Position numbers and translations under genes: made by a program
Shown here: positions 56,016-64,000 of the stretch, in pieces
Position numbering within the stretch: position 1 is the first letter of the stretch
Layout of the letters: the number at the start of each line of letters is the position of its first letter
The notes under the pieces: model-generated
What the model saw: only the letters and a program-made list of their open reading frames with translations
Database searches by the model: none
Told to the model about the DNA's origin: nothing
Source: Salsuginibacillus kocurii DSM 18087
GTDB lineage: Bacteria > Bacillota > Bacilli > Bacillales > Marinococcaceae
Assembly: GCF_000377705.1 (NCBI RefSeq)
Contig: NZ_KB898628.1
Location: forward strand, 124,001-188,000
DNA: 64,000 bases
Reading direction: 5' to 3'

Positions 56016-56389
56016 TGGATACTAAGGGATTCGATGACCTACAAAAGCAATTAATGGATGTTGCTCAAAATGAAGCACCGCAAATGATCGATGATCAAGT
56101 TGAGCGTATGCTTACTATGGTACTAGCTGATGTAAAACTACTAACACCTGTTGATTCCGGTAATTTAAAGCGTAGGTGGATGATATCTGATATCGCCAAT
56201 GGGCAAGGTAATGTAGGTACTAACGTAGAGTATGCTGAAGCTGTTGAAAAAGGCTTTACTCATAAACCATCGGGTGAGTTTGTACAAGGTGCACACATGC
56301 TTGAGCAATCTTTGGAGCAGGCTGATGATCGAGCAGATAATGAATTAAGCGACTTTTTTGATCGGCTAAAAAGTGAGCTGGATATGTGA
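56015..56389 (+). CDS. HK97 gp10-like neck protein
   Basis: 124 residues. LKLLTPVDSGNLKRRW-type motif (VKLLTPVDSGNLKRRWMI here) and VGTNVEYAEAVEKGFTH are signatures of the HK97-gp10 family that joins head and tail. Overlaps the neighbours by one to four bases. Confidence 0.88.
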   Translation: MDTKGFDDLQKQLMDVAQNEAPQMIDDQVERMLTMVLADVKLLTPVDSGNLKRRWMISDIANGQGNVGTNVEYAEAVEKGFTHKPSGEFVQGAHMLEQSLEQADDRADNELSDFFDRLKSELDM

Positions 56390-56877
56390 TGGGAAATATT
56401 ACTCTAGTCGATACACAAAGGGCTGTAATTAAGCAGCTACATAACAAATTTGATTACAAAATATATGCTGAACACATACCACAGGGCTTTGAGAAGCCTT
56501 CTTTTTTTGTTTACATGCTTCCACTTGAGTCTACTCATTCAGCACATTATATGGAGCACAGCGTTATTGTTAAGATCAAATATTTTGGTGATACAAACAG
56601 CTCTAAATGGGAAATGGCAGACGAGTTAGCTAAATTATTCAGCTCTGTTTTGCCTATAAAAGATAGAAAGATAACAGTTACCCGAACAAATCAGGAGATT
56701 GTAGATGATCACCTAGAGTTTACTGTTAGGCTGCATTTTGAAGTAGGCACAGCTCAGATTGTTGTGAATGAAAACGATGAAGGTGAAGAGGTATATACGA
56801 TAGTTGATGAAACCAGTGGATATACAGATGGGCAAGTTGAACTTGCCAGAGAACTAAACGAAAGGATGGATTTATAA
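56386..56877 (+). CDS. Tail terminator-like protein
   Basis: 163 residues (GTG) or 162 (ATG at 56389). TLVDTQRAVIKQLHNKFDYKIY and the beta-strand pattern in SVIVKIKYF fit minor tail/terminator proteins placed before the sheath gene (YqbJ/XkdJ-like). Starts overlap the upstream stop. Confidence 0.72.
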   Translation: MMGNITLVDTQRAVIKQLHNKFDYKIYAEHIPQGFEKPSFFVYMLPLESTHSAHYMEHSVIVKIKYFGDTNSSKWEMADELAKLFSSVLPIKDRKITVTRTNQEIVDDHLEFTVRLHFEVGTAQIVVNENDEGEEVYTIVDETSGYTDGQVELARELNERMDL

Positions 56878-57929
56878 TGGGAATGCCAGAGGTACAGATT
56901 CAGTTTACCAGTAAAGCTATTACAGCTATCGAACGAAGCGAGCAAGGTATTGTGGCGTTAATTATCCAAGATGAAGAAGCAGATGAGGGTGTTGCTAGCT
57001 ACACTGGGATTACTGATTTAGATGAAGATACATACACTGAACAAAATTATGACTATATTAGAATGGCGCTTGAAGGTACACCTTCAAAGGTGATTGTAGT
57101 TAATGTTGGTGAAGATGGTAGCGCATTAGATGGCGTTGAAAAACTGAAGAATAAACGCTTCAATTATTTAGCTGTTCCATTTGCTGATGATGAAACTGAG
57201 GATGTTGCTACGTTTATCACCGAACAACGAGGCAATAAGAAGAAAACATTTAAGGCTGTATTAGCCAATGAATCAGCGGATAATGAAGGTATTATTAACT
57301 TTACCGCAGATAATATTGAAGTGGATGGTACTACATATACAACAGCAGAGTTTACCCCACGTATCGCAGGTGTATTAGCGGCTATGCCACTTACTCGAAG
57401 CGCTACATACTCTGTATTAAATGAAGTAGAGAGCGTAACAGAGCCAGATGATTTAGATGAAGCGGTTGAAGATGGCGAGCTATTTTTAGTGGACGACGGG
57501 GAAAAAATTAAGATTAGCCGAGCTGTTAACTCGCTTACTGATGTTGGTGATGGTGAATCCGATGAGTGGACTAAAATTAAAATTGTTGATGCTATGGATC
57601 AGATCAAAGATGATATCCGCAACACTTTTAATGATGAATATGTTGGGCAAGTCAACAATGACTATGACCAAAAGACACAGTTTATTGCTGCTGTATCATC
57701 TTATTTCCGCCAGATGACTCGTGAAGGAGCACTCGACGAAGTAGGCGAAAATAAAGCTAAAATTGATGTTGCAGCGCAACGTGAATATCTTGAGCTGCAA
57801 GGCAGGAATGTAGAGGATATGAGTGAACAGGAGATTAAGGAAGAGAATACTGGTAGTCAAGTATTTTTAGAGGCTGAAGTGCGTCTATTGGATGCTATGG
57901 AAGACCTTAGCCTAGATATTAATGTGTAA
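56877..57929 (+). CDS. Contractile tail sheath protein
   Basis: 350 residues, XkdK-like. EVQIQFTSKAITAIERSEQGIVALI begins it, TTAEFTPRIAGVLAAMPLTRSATY lies in the middle, and KIKIVDAMDQIKDDIRNTF, YVGQVNNDYD, AVSSYFRQM form the conserved C-terminus. It makes the phage a myophage. Ends in a terminator. Confidence 0.93.
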   Translation: MGMPEVQIQFTSKAITAIERSEQGIVALIIQDEEADEGVASYTGITDLDEDTYTEQNYDYIRMALEGTPSKVIVVNVGEDGSALDGVEKLKNKRFNYLAVPFADDETEDVATFITEQRGNKKKTFKAVLANESADNEGIINFTADNIEVDGTTYTTAEFTPRIAGVLAAMPLTRSATYSVLNEVESVTEPDDLDEAVEDGELFLVDDGEKIKISRAVNSLTDVGDGESDEWTKIKIVDAMDQIKDDIRNTFNDEYVGQVNNDYDQKTQFIAAVSSYFRQMTREGALDEVGENKAKIDVAAQREYLELQGRNVEDMSEQEIKEENTGSQVFLEAEVRLLDAMEDLSLDINV

Positions 57930-57959
57930 CCCTTTGTTTTTTGAAGGGTTATTTTTTAT
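57929..57959 (+). terminator. Terminator after the tail sheath gene
   Basis: AACCCTT pairs with AAGGGTT across nine bases, followed by ATTTTTT. Confidence 0.75.
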
Positions 57960-57987
57960 GAAAAAAATGAAACGGAGTGAATAAATA

Positions 57988-58437
57988 ATGCCAAAAGAAA
58001 TTGAAGGACGAAGAGTTATCAATGGTAAGTGGGGCAAATTGTATTTAGATGGTGAATACATTGCCGAGGTACAGGCGTTTAGTGCTACTGTTACGCCAAA
58101 TCGTGAAGAGATTAGTATGGTTCAAAGCATGGGGCAAGATAGTAAGTTGCTCAACTATGAAGGTGAAGGAGAAATAACCCTACATAAAGTATTTAGTAGA
58201 GGCAAAGAAGCTTTGATTGAAGCGTGGAGTGAAGGACGAGACCCTCGTAGCAAAATTGTGGCGGCTTTGGATGACCCAGATGCAGAAGGTGGGCAAGCTG
58301 AGCGAGTTGCTATTGATGGCGTATGGTTCAATGAGCAGCAAGTTTTAAACTTTGAGTCGGGTGAAGCAGGTACCCGAGAGATTTCTTTTGGATTTAACCC
58401 TGATAACATCGACTTTTTAGATACTATTGATGCTTAA
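57988..58437 (+). CDS. Tail tube protein (XkdM-like)
   Basis: 149 residues. VINGKWGKLYLDGEYIAEV and EISFGFNPDNIDFLDTID are typical of the PBSX XkdM tail-core family. Forms the inner tube contracted upon by the sheath. Confidence 0.9.
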   Translation: MPKEIEGRRVINGKWGKLYLDGEYIAEVQAFSATVTPNREEISMVQSMGQDSKLLNYEGEGEITLHKVFSRGKEALIEAWSEGRDPRSKIVAALDDPDAEGGQAERVAIDGVWFNEQQVLNFESGEAGTREISFGFNPDNIDFLDTIDA

Positions 58438-58488
58438 TAGTACATATTAAATACTGAATATTCAAATAAAACAATGGGGGAATTTAAA

Positions 58489-58875
58489 ATGACAGAGCAA
58501 CAATATAAAAATTTAACGGTAAAGGCACTTTTGGAGCGCAAGGACGAGATCAAAGATAAGCAACGCCAGCAGAGTACGCTATATATTAAATCACTCGACG
58601 CTACGATTAAAGTACAGGAGCCAGCAAACGCTGATATTCTTGACGCTATGGAGATGAAAGATGGCGGTGCCGATGAGTTTTTAATTTATAACAACGTAGT
58701 CGAGCCTAACTTAAAGTCTGCTGATTTGCAGAAAGGTTACGGTGTGCAGGAGCCAGAGCAGATTGTGAAGGAGTTATTCAAAAAAGCTGAAACCCATATG
58801 ATTGCACAACACATGATGGAGTTAGCTGGCTACTCTAAAGGCTCGGTTAAAGCAGTAGATGAAACAAAAAACTAA
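58489..58875 (+). CDS. Tail assembly chaperone, short form (XkdN-like)
   Basis: 128 residues, helical. The ATG at 58489 follows GGGGGAATTTAAA; an ATG at 58474 overlaps that site. The gene ends ...ETKN with the slippery heptamer A-AAA-AAC directly before its TAA. Between tube and tape-measure genes, this is the position of gpG-like chaperones that bind the tape measure. Confidence 0.85.
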   Translation: MTEQQYKNLTVKALLERKDEIKDKQRQQSTLYIKSLDATIKVQEPANADILDAMEMKDGGADEFLIYNNVVEPNLKSADLQKGYGVQEPEQIVKELFKKAETHMIAQHMMELAGYSKGSVKAVDETKN

Positions 58876-59048
58876 TTAAGAGTGATGGAGATGCTTATTT
58901 TCTCCATCACTATATACAGCGAGGTTTTTCACATGATTTTCTGCTTAATCTATCGGAAGCTGAAAAGCATTTTTATATATCATCTATGTACTTAAGCATT
59001 GATGAGCATATAGAAGAGTTGAAAACAATACACGGACAGAGCAAATAG
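58489..59048 (+). CDS. Tail assembly chaperone, -1 frameshift form
   Basis: A -1 slip on AAAAAAC (58866-58872) moves ribosomes to the frame that starts CTA at 58872 and stays open to TAG at 59046. The product would be 186 residues; the extra 58 read like a real protein (DAYFLHHYIQRGFSHDFLLN, LSEAEKHFYISSMYLSIDEH). The extension has no start codon of its own with a ribosome-binding site. It corresponds to the gpGT-like second form found in many tailed phages. Confidence 0.82.
58866..58910 (+). promoter_or_regulatory. -1 programmed frameshift site: slippery heptamer plus stem-loop
   Basis: A-AAA-AAC in the zero frame, a nine-base spacer, then a perfect ten-base stem GTGATGGAGA (58882-58891) / TCTCCATCAC (58901-58910) with a nine-base loop. 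The arrangement is as in known -1 frameshift signals. There is no T-run, so it is not a terminator. Confidence 0.85.
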
Positions 59049-59065
59049 TTGCTCTGTCTTTTTTA
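59035..59065 (+). terminator. Terminator containing the frameshift-form stop codon
   Basis: GACAGAGCAA pairs perfectly with TTGCTCTGTC; the loop ATAG contains the TAG stop of the -1 frame. CTTTTTT follows. It separates the chaperone from the tape measure gene. Confidence 0.85.
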
Positions 59066-59092
59066 TTTCCCCATATAGGAAGGGGGTAGAAA

Positions 59093-60985
59093 ATGGCACA
59101 AACTTTAAGTGCTGTAATACAGCTTAAAGACGAGTTTTCAAGTAAGATGCAGAGTGCTTCAGACTCACTTGGCGATTTCGTCCAAAAAACAGACTCAAGT
59201 GGTAGCGCTGTAGGCGATTTAAAATCATCTATGGGCACTGCTGCAAAAGGTGCTGCTGCATTTGGAGCGGCTGTAGGAGCTGCTGGAGTTGCAGCAGGTG
59301 GCGCTATCATGGGAATGGGCGCTGATTTTGCTAACACAGCAGATGAGATAGATAAAGCAAGTATACGTGCTGGTGTTGGTGCTGAAAGCTTGCAGGAGTT
59401 GGAGTTTTGGGCAGGACAAGTTGGTGTGAGTGAGTCGGCTTTACAAAAAACGTTGGAGCGTACTAACCAGCGTATGGGTGAAGCTGAGGCAGGCAACGAG
59501 AGCTATCAATCAGCTTTAGATGATATGAATGTTGCCCTAAAAGATAGCGAGGGTAACATGCGTGATACAGATGATGTATTTAAAGATGCTATCCACAGTT
59601 TAAGCGACATTGAAGACAGTCAGGAGAGAGCAGCGCTTGCAGGCGAATTCTTCGGTGATCGTACATCTAGAAAACTACTCCCAGCAATTGAAGCAGGTGG
59701 AGATAAACTAGATGAATTAACAGACTCAGCCTCTGACTATGGTGCTGTTATTGAAGATAACGCTGTTGATGCAGGAGTTCTTTTTAACGATACCTTGGAC
59801 AAAGGACGCAACATATTATCAGGCTTTTGGAACGAAATAGCTTCTAGAGCATTACCATATGCCCAGCAATTTATGGATTTTTTCATGGAGCATGCACCAG
59901 AAATGCGTGAAACATTTGGTGGAGCAGTTGAACGAGTAGGTAATGTACTAGTATGGGTTGGTGAAAAAGGGTATGAAGCCTTTCAAAGTGTAAAGGAAGC
60001 AGTAGAAGATAACGAGCCTACTATTGAAAGGTTGAGAGATACCGCTGAGGAGATAGGCGAGTTTTTCGTGGACGCTTTTGAAGAAGCTGAGCCAGCAATT
60101 GATTGGCTAATTGAAGAAGGCTTACCTAACACAGTAGACTATTTAGCTGATGTGGTTGATGGAGCTATCGATTTGTATGAAACAGTAACCGATAACTGGA
60201 CGATGATTGAGCCTGTTGTATTTGGTATAGCTGGGGCATTTGCTGCATTACGAGCTGTTACAGTTGCACAGACTGCTGCTACTATTGCTGCTACTGTGGC
60301 GCAAAGAGGACTCAATTTGGCTATGATGATGAATCCATTAGGCGCAGTGATTGCTTTGATTGGGATATTAGTAGGCGTTGGTATCTCGCTTTACCGAAAC
60401 TGGGATACAGTACGAGAGAAGGCAGGAGAGCTGTGGGATACAATATCTGAGACTTGGGATAGCTTAAAAGAAAGTACAAAAGAGACTTGGGAAGATGTTA
60501 AAGAGCGAGTGAGTGACGCAATGGATGAAGGTAGAAGGCGTGTGCGACGTTTCTTTTCACCGTTGCTGGACTTTATCGACGATGCCAGAGACAGATGGAA
60601 TGAATTTACATCTATACTTGATAATTTTGAAATGCCGAGTATTGGTATGCCGGAGTTCATGGGCGGTGATGGCTTAATACAAACAGATGGAAGCCATAGA
60701 ACAGGGTTAGATAAAGTGCCTCGTGATGGATACATAGCAAACTTGCACAAAGATGAGGCAGTTTTACCACGCAGAGAAGCTAATCAGTACCGCAAACAGG
60801 GCTTACAATATGAAGCACCTAAACAGACTAAAACTAATGCTTCACCTGCTACACAGAAAACAGAGCATAACAGCAAGTCGGTACATATCGAGAATATTAC
60901 AGTTAACAGTAATGGCTCAAATGCTAAAGATCAGGCAGACGAGTTAGCAAAAGAGCTAGAAAAACGACTTGCTAATATGGCTTAA
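59093..60985 (+). CDS. Tail tape measure protein
   Basis: 630 residues: helical N-terminus (LSAVIQLKDEFSSKMQSASD), Gly/Ala-rich hydrophobic segment (about 42-65), amphipathic repeats, a second hydrophobic region near 385-425 and a C-terminus with RTGLDKVPRDGYIANLHKDEAVLPR, the classic phage tape-measure signature. Rather short for this class, which predicts a short tail. RBS GGAAGGGGG. Confidence 0.93.
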   Translation: MAQTLSAVIQLKDEFSSKMQSASDSLGDFVQKTDSSGSAVGDLKSSMGTAAKGAAAFGAAVGAAGVAAGGAIMGMGADFANTADEIDKASIRAGVGAESLQELEFWAGQVGVSESALQKTLERTNQRMGEAEAGNESYQSALDDMNVALKDSEGNMRDTDDVFKDAIHSLSDIEDSQERAALAGEFFGDRTSRKLLPAIEAGGDKLDELTDSASDYGAVIEDNAVDAGVLFNDTLDKGRNILSGFWNEIASRALPYAQQFMDFFMEHAPEMRETFGGAVERVGNVLVWVGEKGYEAFQSVKEAVEDNEPTIERLRDTAEEIGEFFVDAFEEAEPAIDWLIEEGLPNTVDYLADVVDGAIDLYETVTDNWTMIEPVVFGIAGAFAALRAVTVAQTAATIAATVAQRGLNLAMMMNPLGAVIALIGILVGVGISLYRNWDTVREKAGELWDTISETWDSLKESTKETWEDVKERVSDAMDEGRRRVRRFFSPLLDFIDDARDRWNEFTSILDNFEMPSIGMPEFMGGDGLIQTDGSHRTGLDKVPRDGYIANLHKDEAVLPRREANQYRKQGLQYEAPKQTKTNASPATQKTEHNSKSVHIENITVNSNGSNAKDQADELAKELEKRLANMA

Positions 60986-61000
60986 AGGAGGCAGGAAGGA

Positions 61001-61414
61001 ATGAATATATACTTATCAATTAATAATAGAGAACAGGTAATAAAACTTCCTGTTCTTCCAAGTGAGCTAAGCATATCAGACCCACAGAACAACGAAAATT
61101 TTGACTCCATCGAAAAAGGTGAAATGAAATTAATAGGTAAATCAGGGCTGAAGTCTTTTGATATTCAGTCTTTTTTTCCTGCTAATGACTATTACTTTGT
61201 ACGTGATCGTGCTTATTCCGGCATTGAATATATCGAGCTATTAGAAGAGTGGAAAGAGCGCAGAGTACCTATCAGAGTAGTGATTGATGAAATGAATATT
61301 AACTTGCCGATGGCAATTGAAGAGCTTACATATAGCTCTGAGGATGGCACAAAGGATATTTACTACACCTTGTCGCTTGAACAATTTCGCTTTGTTTTTG
61401 CTGAGAGGGTGTAG
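61001..61414 (+). CDS. Tail hub-associated protein, XkdP-like without LysM
   Basis: 137 residues, beta-rich. LPVLPSELSISDPQNNENFDS and the layout up to YYTLSLEQFRFVFAERV match the first part of PBSX XkdP-like proteins, but the C-terminal LysM domain usually found there is absent. RBS AAAGGAGGCAGG. Confidence 0.75.
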   Translation: MNIYLSINNREQVIKLPVLPSELSISDPQNNENFDSIEKGEMKLIGKSGLKSFDIQSFFPANDYYFVRDRAYSGIEYIELLEEWKERRVPIRVVIDEMNINLPMAIEELTYSSEDGTKDIYYTLSLEQFRFVFAERV

Positions 61415-61418
61415 TGAT

Positions 61419-62399
61419 ATGCCACATAGATTACTACTTAATAAAGGGAATGAGCTAATTAACATTACACCAGTGGTAGATAACTTTAGCTGGAGTTCAA
61501 ACATGGATGAGTTAGGAACTGAGCTTGACTTTGATATTATCCACTCAGATGCACGCTATGTACCTGAAAACCAAGTCGAGCTTGGCGACATGATCATATT
61601 AGAAGGCGCTGATGGCGCTGAAATAACACGCACAATTGTGGTTGATGAAAGTATTAATGGTAGACAGCCAATTAGTTACAGCAGCTTTGATTTAAGCTGG
61701 TATTTAAATAAAAATGAAGCAGTTTACCAATTTAATAGCACATCTGCTACAAGCGCTATACAGCGTATTTGCTCTGATTATAATATTCCTGTACTCGAAA
61801 TAGCGCAAATGGCTACACAGATCAATAAGATATACAGCTCAGAAAATTTAGCAGCTATCATTGAAGATATTCTTGAACAGGTACAAAACGAAACAGGCAC
61901 AAAATACATACATGAGATGCGATTTGGCGAGTTTTTTGTATATGCTGCGGTTGATATGGTAATTGAGCCTAAGTTTCAATTGGCTGAAAATTTAACAACT
62001 AGAGATATCAAAGATATGGTTGCAAGCCCCACTAGGAATAGATCAATCGATGATCTGAAAAACAGGGTGCAAATCGTACACAATGATAGCCAAATTACAC
62101 AGTTAACTGATCAGCCAAGTGTAGACGAATATGGTTTATTATCACATATTGAGGATATTCAAGATGAAGATGTATCCAGAGCTAGGCAGATAGCACGTAA
62201 CAAACTTGATGAATTATCCAAAGTATCAGAAGAAAACAGCATTGAAACAATGGGAAATGATCAAGTGTTAGCTGGGCGAATGATCGACATAGAAGAGCCA
62301 ATTACAGGCATGACTGGACGCTATATGATAACTAGTGTGCAACATACTGTGTCTAACGGTATACATAGAATGAATCTTGATTTAGAAGGGGTGAGCTAA
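61419..62399 (+). CDS. Tail hub protein (XkdQ/gpD-like)
   Basis: 326 residues. PHRLLLNKGNELINITPVVD starts it, with EISYSSFDLSWYLNKNEA-like (QPISYSSFDLSWYLNKNEAV) and ITGMTGRYMITSVQHTV near the end, the gpD/gp27-like hub pattern. ATG at 61419 follows GAGGGTGTAG; an upstream in-frame ATG inside the previous gene has no homology. Confidence 0.86.
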   Translation: MPHRLLLNKGNELINITPVVDNFSWSSNMDELGTELDFDIIHSDARYVPENQVELGDMIILEGADGAEITRTIVVDESINGRQPISYSSFDLSWYLNKNEAVYQFNSTSATSAIQRICSDYNIPVLEIAQMATQINKIYSSENLAAIIEDILEQVQNETGTKYIHEMRFGEFFVYAAVDMVIEPKFQLAENLTTRDIKDMVASPTRNRSIDDLKNRVQIVHNDSQITQLTDQPSVDEYGLLSHIEDIQDEDVSRARQIARNKLDELSKVSEENSIETMGNDQVLAGRMIDIEEPITGMTGRYMITSVQHTVSNGIHRMNLDLEGVS

Positions 62400-62653
62400 T
62401 GGCTGATGGCTATAGTAAATTAGCAAAATTATTCAAAGATAGGGAGAATCCTAAGCAAATGGGGATTATGACAGGCACAGTTATTGAGCCACCACCTGAG
62501 CCTAAAATCAGAATCGATGAGAATATTGTTTTGGATAAGCAGCACCTAATATTTGATGATGATTTAACAATTGAAAAAGATGATGAAGTAATCATAATTC
62601 CTGCTGGTAATCAGCAGGTTTTTTATGTATTGGCGAAAGCGAGGCGATTTTAA
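62399..62653 (+). CDS. DUF2577 baseplate-associated protein (XkdR-like)
   Basis: 84 residues, a small OB-like beta protein (KQMGIMTGTVIEPPPEPKIR, DDEVIIIPAGNQQVFYVLAK). One-base overlap with the hub gene. A complete terminator-like hairpin lies in its coding sequence at 62600-62624 (CCTGCTG-GTAAT-CAGCAGG-TTTTTT). Confidence 0.82.
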   Translation: MADGYSKLAKLFKDRENPKQMGIMTGTVIEPPPEPKIRIDENIVLDKQHLIFDDDLTIEKDDEVIIIPAGNQQVFYVLAKARRF

Positions 62654-63100
62654 ATGTTGCCTAAAGTCACAGAATTAAGTTTGCCTACTGAAAATGGCAC
62701 AGATGAGCCAATTGAAAGCATTGATGATGCTGGATTAACCTATTTATTCGACTTTGCTACAGGTGATTTTGTTACACGAGATGGCAAGATGATTGAAGTA
62801 GAAGGTGTTGAAGCGCTCAAAATGTGGATACAAATGGTACTTAGAACAGAGGTAGGAAGATACAAAGTGTATGAAGATGATGAGGATTATGGAGTGCAGA
62901 TAGAGGACTTGTTTGGATTTGACAGGGATTTTGCAAGAAGTGAGATTAAACGTGAAATCAGTAATGCGTTATTAGAAAACGATGAGATCGATAGTTTAAC
63001 CAACTGGGATTATGAGTTTGATGGGAGCAAATTAGAGCTGTCATTTCGAGTTAACTCAATATATGGCACACATGATGAGGGGGTGGAGTTAAGTGGATAG
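62654..63100 (+). CDS. DUF2634 / gp25-like baseplate wedge protein (XkdS-like)
   Basis: 148 residues. TYLFDFATGDFVTRDGKMIE and MVLRTEVGRYKVYEDDEDYG fit the DUF2634/gp25 family of baseplate wedges. Starts directly after the previous stop and overlaps the next gene. Confidence 0.85.
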   Translation: MLPKVTELSLPTENGTDEPIESIDDAGLTYLFDFATGDFVTRDGKMIEVEGVEALKMWIQMVLRTEVGRYKVYEDDEDYGVQIEDLFGFDRDFARSEIKREISNALLENDEIDSLTNWDYEFDGSKLELSFRVNSIYGTHDEGVELSG

Positions 63101-64000
63101 AAATGAAATTCATGAAGAAATGCTTGATGATATACCAAGTAAACATGATAAACGTAAAGGACGCTTTATATATGAAGCAACTCGACCTGCTGCTACTCAA
63201 TTAGAGAAAGCGTATGAGGCAAAAAAGGAAGTTGAAGATAAGCTTAGTATTGAAAATTTGTCCGGTGATGAGCTTGAGCAGCGCATTTATGAGCGTACTG
63301 GTATCGAACGCAGAAGCGCTACTCATGCTATCGTTTATCTCGATGTAGAGGGAAATGGAGAGATTAGCGAGGGTGATATTGCAGAAACTGAATCAGGTAC
63401 GCAATTTGAAGCTGTCGAAGATAAAGAGATAGATGATGAAGCAGAGGTTGAGTTTCAAGCTGTGGAAGCCGGAGAAAATGGCAATGTGCCAGCTGATCAA
63501 ATCACCCATTTGCCTGTTACATTAAGCGGTATCGACTTAGTAAATAACCCTGAAGCCTCCTTCGATGGCTTTGAAGCTGAATCAGATGAGGAGCTACTTG
63601 AGCGTTATTATGAGCGTATCCAGACTCCTGCTACAAGTGGTAACAAAAATCATTACTTAAATTGGGCAAAGGAAGTAGATGGAGTAGGAGAGGCTAGAGT
63701 GTTCCCATTATGGGATGGTGATAACACAGTTAAAGTAGTTATCATTAACGCTGATCGGCAGCCTGCCAGTGATGAGTTAGTTGAGGATGTGCAGGAGCAC
63801 ATAGACCCTAATAGTGAAGGAAAAGGGGAAGGTGAAGCGCCTATTGGTGCTTATGTGACTGTTGAGAGTGCTGATGAATTAGAGATCAATGTGGAGTTTT
63901 CTGCTACTTTATCCAGTGGATACGAAGAAGAAGAGGCACTTGATAATGTAAAAGAAAATATTACTGAGTATTTATATGATATTGCTTTTGAAGAGGATTT
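63093..64000 (+). CDS. Baseplate J-like protein (XkdT-like), cut by window edge
   Basis: Open to the end of the window, about 302 codons visible from GTG at 63093 (RBS GGGGGTGGAG). The N-terminus is helical (NEIHEEMLDDIP), followed by LSGIDLVNNPEASFDGFEAE, the loop TPATSGNKNHYLNWAKEVDG and VKVVIINADRQPASDELVED, the baseplate J core. The start overlaps the stop of the 62654 gene by eight bases. Lysis genes and attR must lie beyond the window. Confidence 0.88.
   Translation, partial: MDRNEIHEEMLDDIPSKHDKRKGRFIYEATRPAATQLEKAYEAKKEVEDKLSIENLSGDELEQRIYERTGIERRSATHAIVYLDVEGNGEISEGDIAETESGTQFEAVEDKEIDDEAEVEFQAVEAGENGNVPADQITHLPVTLSGIDLVNNPEASFDGFEAESDEELLERYYERIQTPATSGNKNHYLNWAKEVDGVGEARVFPLWDGDNTVKVVIINADRQPASDELVEDVQEHIDPNSEGKGEGEAPIGAYVTVESADELEINVEFSATLSSGYEEEEALDNVKENITEYLYDIAFEED

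Noticed and set aside
58882-58910. Stem-loop after the tail chaperone as a terminator
   Set aside because: It lacks a T-run, lies inside the open -1 frame and is spaced exactly as a frameshift stimulator; the true terminator is at 59035-59065.

Overview
The window looks like a chromosomal segment of an endospore-forming member of the Bacillaceae, probably a salt- or alkali-adapted one, ending in a large prophage. The host part keeps the gene order around yqh/spoIIIA/spo0A known from Bacillus subtilis (gcvT-gcvPA-gcvPB, yqhL, lipM, mntR, yqhO, yqhP, yqhR, aroQ, yqhT, efp, spoIIIAA-AH, yqhY, nusB, folD, xseA-xseB, ispA, dxs, tlyA, argR, recN, spoIVB, spo0A). Very acidic protein tails and an OLE RNA between ispA and dxs fit an extremophilic relative. 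No rRNA, tRNA or CRISPR array was seen.

Positions 1-36859 are host core. A divergent helicase fragment (yqhH) faces a tandem glycine riboswitch that controls the glycine-cleavage operon. Then come lipoate transfer (lipM), D-amino acid aminotransferase, a B12-dependent ribonucleotide reductase with two NrdR-box-like sites, the manganese sensor MntR, a patatin-like hydrolase, small membrane proteins, aroQ, a proline peptidase and EF-P. The spoIIIA operon follows, then a cell-envelope/folate/exonuclease/isoprenoid cluster with the OLE RNA and its membrane partner OapA, and the argR-recN-spoIVB-spo0A sporulation block. The usual accB-accC pair between spoIIIAH and yqhY and the usual yqhQ are absent; a 119-residue acidic protein of unknown function occupies the accBC position.

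From about 36960 to the right edge lies a prophage of PBSX-like (contractile-tail) architecture. Its tyrosine integrase starts directly after the spo0A terminator. An early region follows with winged-helix proteins, iteron-like repeats, unusual hairpin leaders, a BRO-RusA fusion, an adenine methyltransferase and an HNH endonuclease. Then come packaging (small and large terminase), portal, head morphogenesis, scaffold, capsid, connectors, tail sheath, tube, a tail chaperone with a textbook -1 frameshift site, tape measure, hub and baseplate genes. Baseplate J is cut by the window end; lysis genes and attR lie outside. All prophage genes point right, and no CI-type repressor is recognisable.

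The most notable signals not explained by ordinary genes are: the OLE RNA; the -1 frameshift cassette; two tandem hairpins with different stems but an identical eight-base loop before the BRO-RusA gene; four iteron-like repeats before a replication-type gene; a mutually exclusive pairing around the ribosome-binding site of the 38675 gene with a LexA-like box at its centre; a terminase gene that appears to start at ATC; and a 130-base dispersed repeat flanking spoIIIA and spo0A.
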